The position numbers were made by a program, and so were the translations under genes. From the NCBI GenBank assembly GCA_024362935.1, contig JANCRA010000011.1, positions 4,092,001 to 4,156,000 of the forward strand: DNA of 64,000 bases, written 5' to 3'. Below, one piece after another: positions 63,701 through 64,000 of the stretch. This DNA is from Setophaga petechia (taxonomy: Eukaryota; Chordata; Aves; Passeriformes; Parulidae). Position 1 is the stretch's first letter. The number at the start of each line of letters is the position of its first letter. Below the pieces are notes generated by a model. The model was not told where the DNA came from. It ran no database searches and saw only the letters and a list, made by a program, of their open reading frames with translations.

Positions 63701-64000
63701 AGGGAAAAAAAACCTCTGGGTGTTCATTTCACTCAGGACAGGGAGCGCTGGAGCATAACCGGAGGTAAGATGGAAGTGCTGCTGGACACAGGTTTATTCC
63801 AGTTCTTATTTTAGCTGAACCAGCTCACCCTTCCCAACAAGCAGGTGATAAGGCAGTGTGTTTATGGAGAGTATCCTGTGTGCCACAGCTGTACTGTAGA
63901 TTAGGTAATGTTACTGACTCATTGCAGAGTTATTGGGCCACCTCATTCCTTCCTTTCTCAGGGCTACAGACTTCTCCATGTACACACTGATGGGCTTTGC
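57779..64000. other. Intergenic sequence to the window edge, no gene recognised
   Basis: No exon, transposon or RNA gene recognised. All open frames are short or lack coding character. I specifically looked for exons of ESRP1 (three RNA-recognition motifs) on the minus strand and saw none. Some stretches, such as 61040-61300, look unique and might be conserved non-coding DNA. Confidence 0.55.

Noticed and set aside
1..64000. CRISPR arrays, bacterial operons, tRNA or rRNA genes
   Set aside because: No regularly spaced direct repeats with unique spacers, no bacterial gene organisation, and no cloverleaf or rRNA core that I could recognise; the window is vertebrate nuclear DNA.

Overview
This is a vertebrate nuclear genome window, almost certainly from a bird and probably a songbird. 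The evidence is one long gene split into 19 coding exons with GT-AG introns, several CR1 LINE fragments (the dominant avian LINE, some ending in the typical octamer-like tail), and short solo LTRs of the kind common in passerines. No bacterial, plasmid or phage features are present. The species assignment is inference.

Positions 1 to 29.3 kb: a complete DPY19L4 gene (dpy-19 like 4) on the minus strand. I reconstructed all 19 coding exons. Every junction keeps frame and the product is 720 residues, close to the roughly 723 residues I recall for human DPY19L4. The tiny first coding exon (ATG plus 7 bases) sits at 29313-29322 in a CpG island; the stop codon is at 1322-1324. The 3' UTR runs toward or past the left edge. 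The introns hold a solo LTR (6723-7331), an ancient CR1/L3-like fragment (27852-28075), a younger CR1 tail (28488-28920) and a near-perfect 116-bp hairpin-forming palindrome (1674-1789).

Positions 29.0 to 30.2 kb: CpG-island promoter without a TATA box, with a GC box and an ETS-type CCGGAA, a degenerate GC-rich minisatellite just upstream, and a CR1 tail on each side.

Positions 30.2 to 64 kb: no convincing protein-coding gene. This stretch holds a solo LTR with an exact 5-bp target duplication (35079-35726), a broken CR1 reverse-transcriptase fragment (about 53640-55480), a second LTR with a 6-bp flanking duplication (57358-57772), microsatellites, an AT-rich block with polyadenylation signals on both strands (38.9-39.5 kb) and one weak splice-bounded candidate exon (39573-39627). 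In human, ESRP1 lies directly upstream of DPY19L4 in the same orientation; I found no ESRP1 exon here.

There is only one protein-coding gene, so no multi-gene system is visible. I did not find an exotic new system. The items most worth a second look are the intronic palindrome, the promoter minisatellite, the acidic-residue change in the DPY19L4 family motif, and the gene-poor upstream region.
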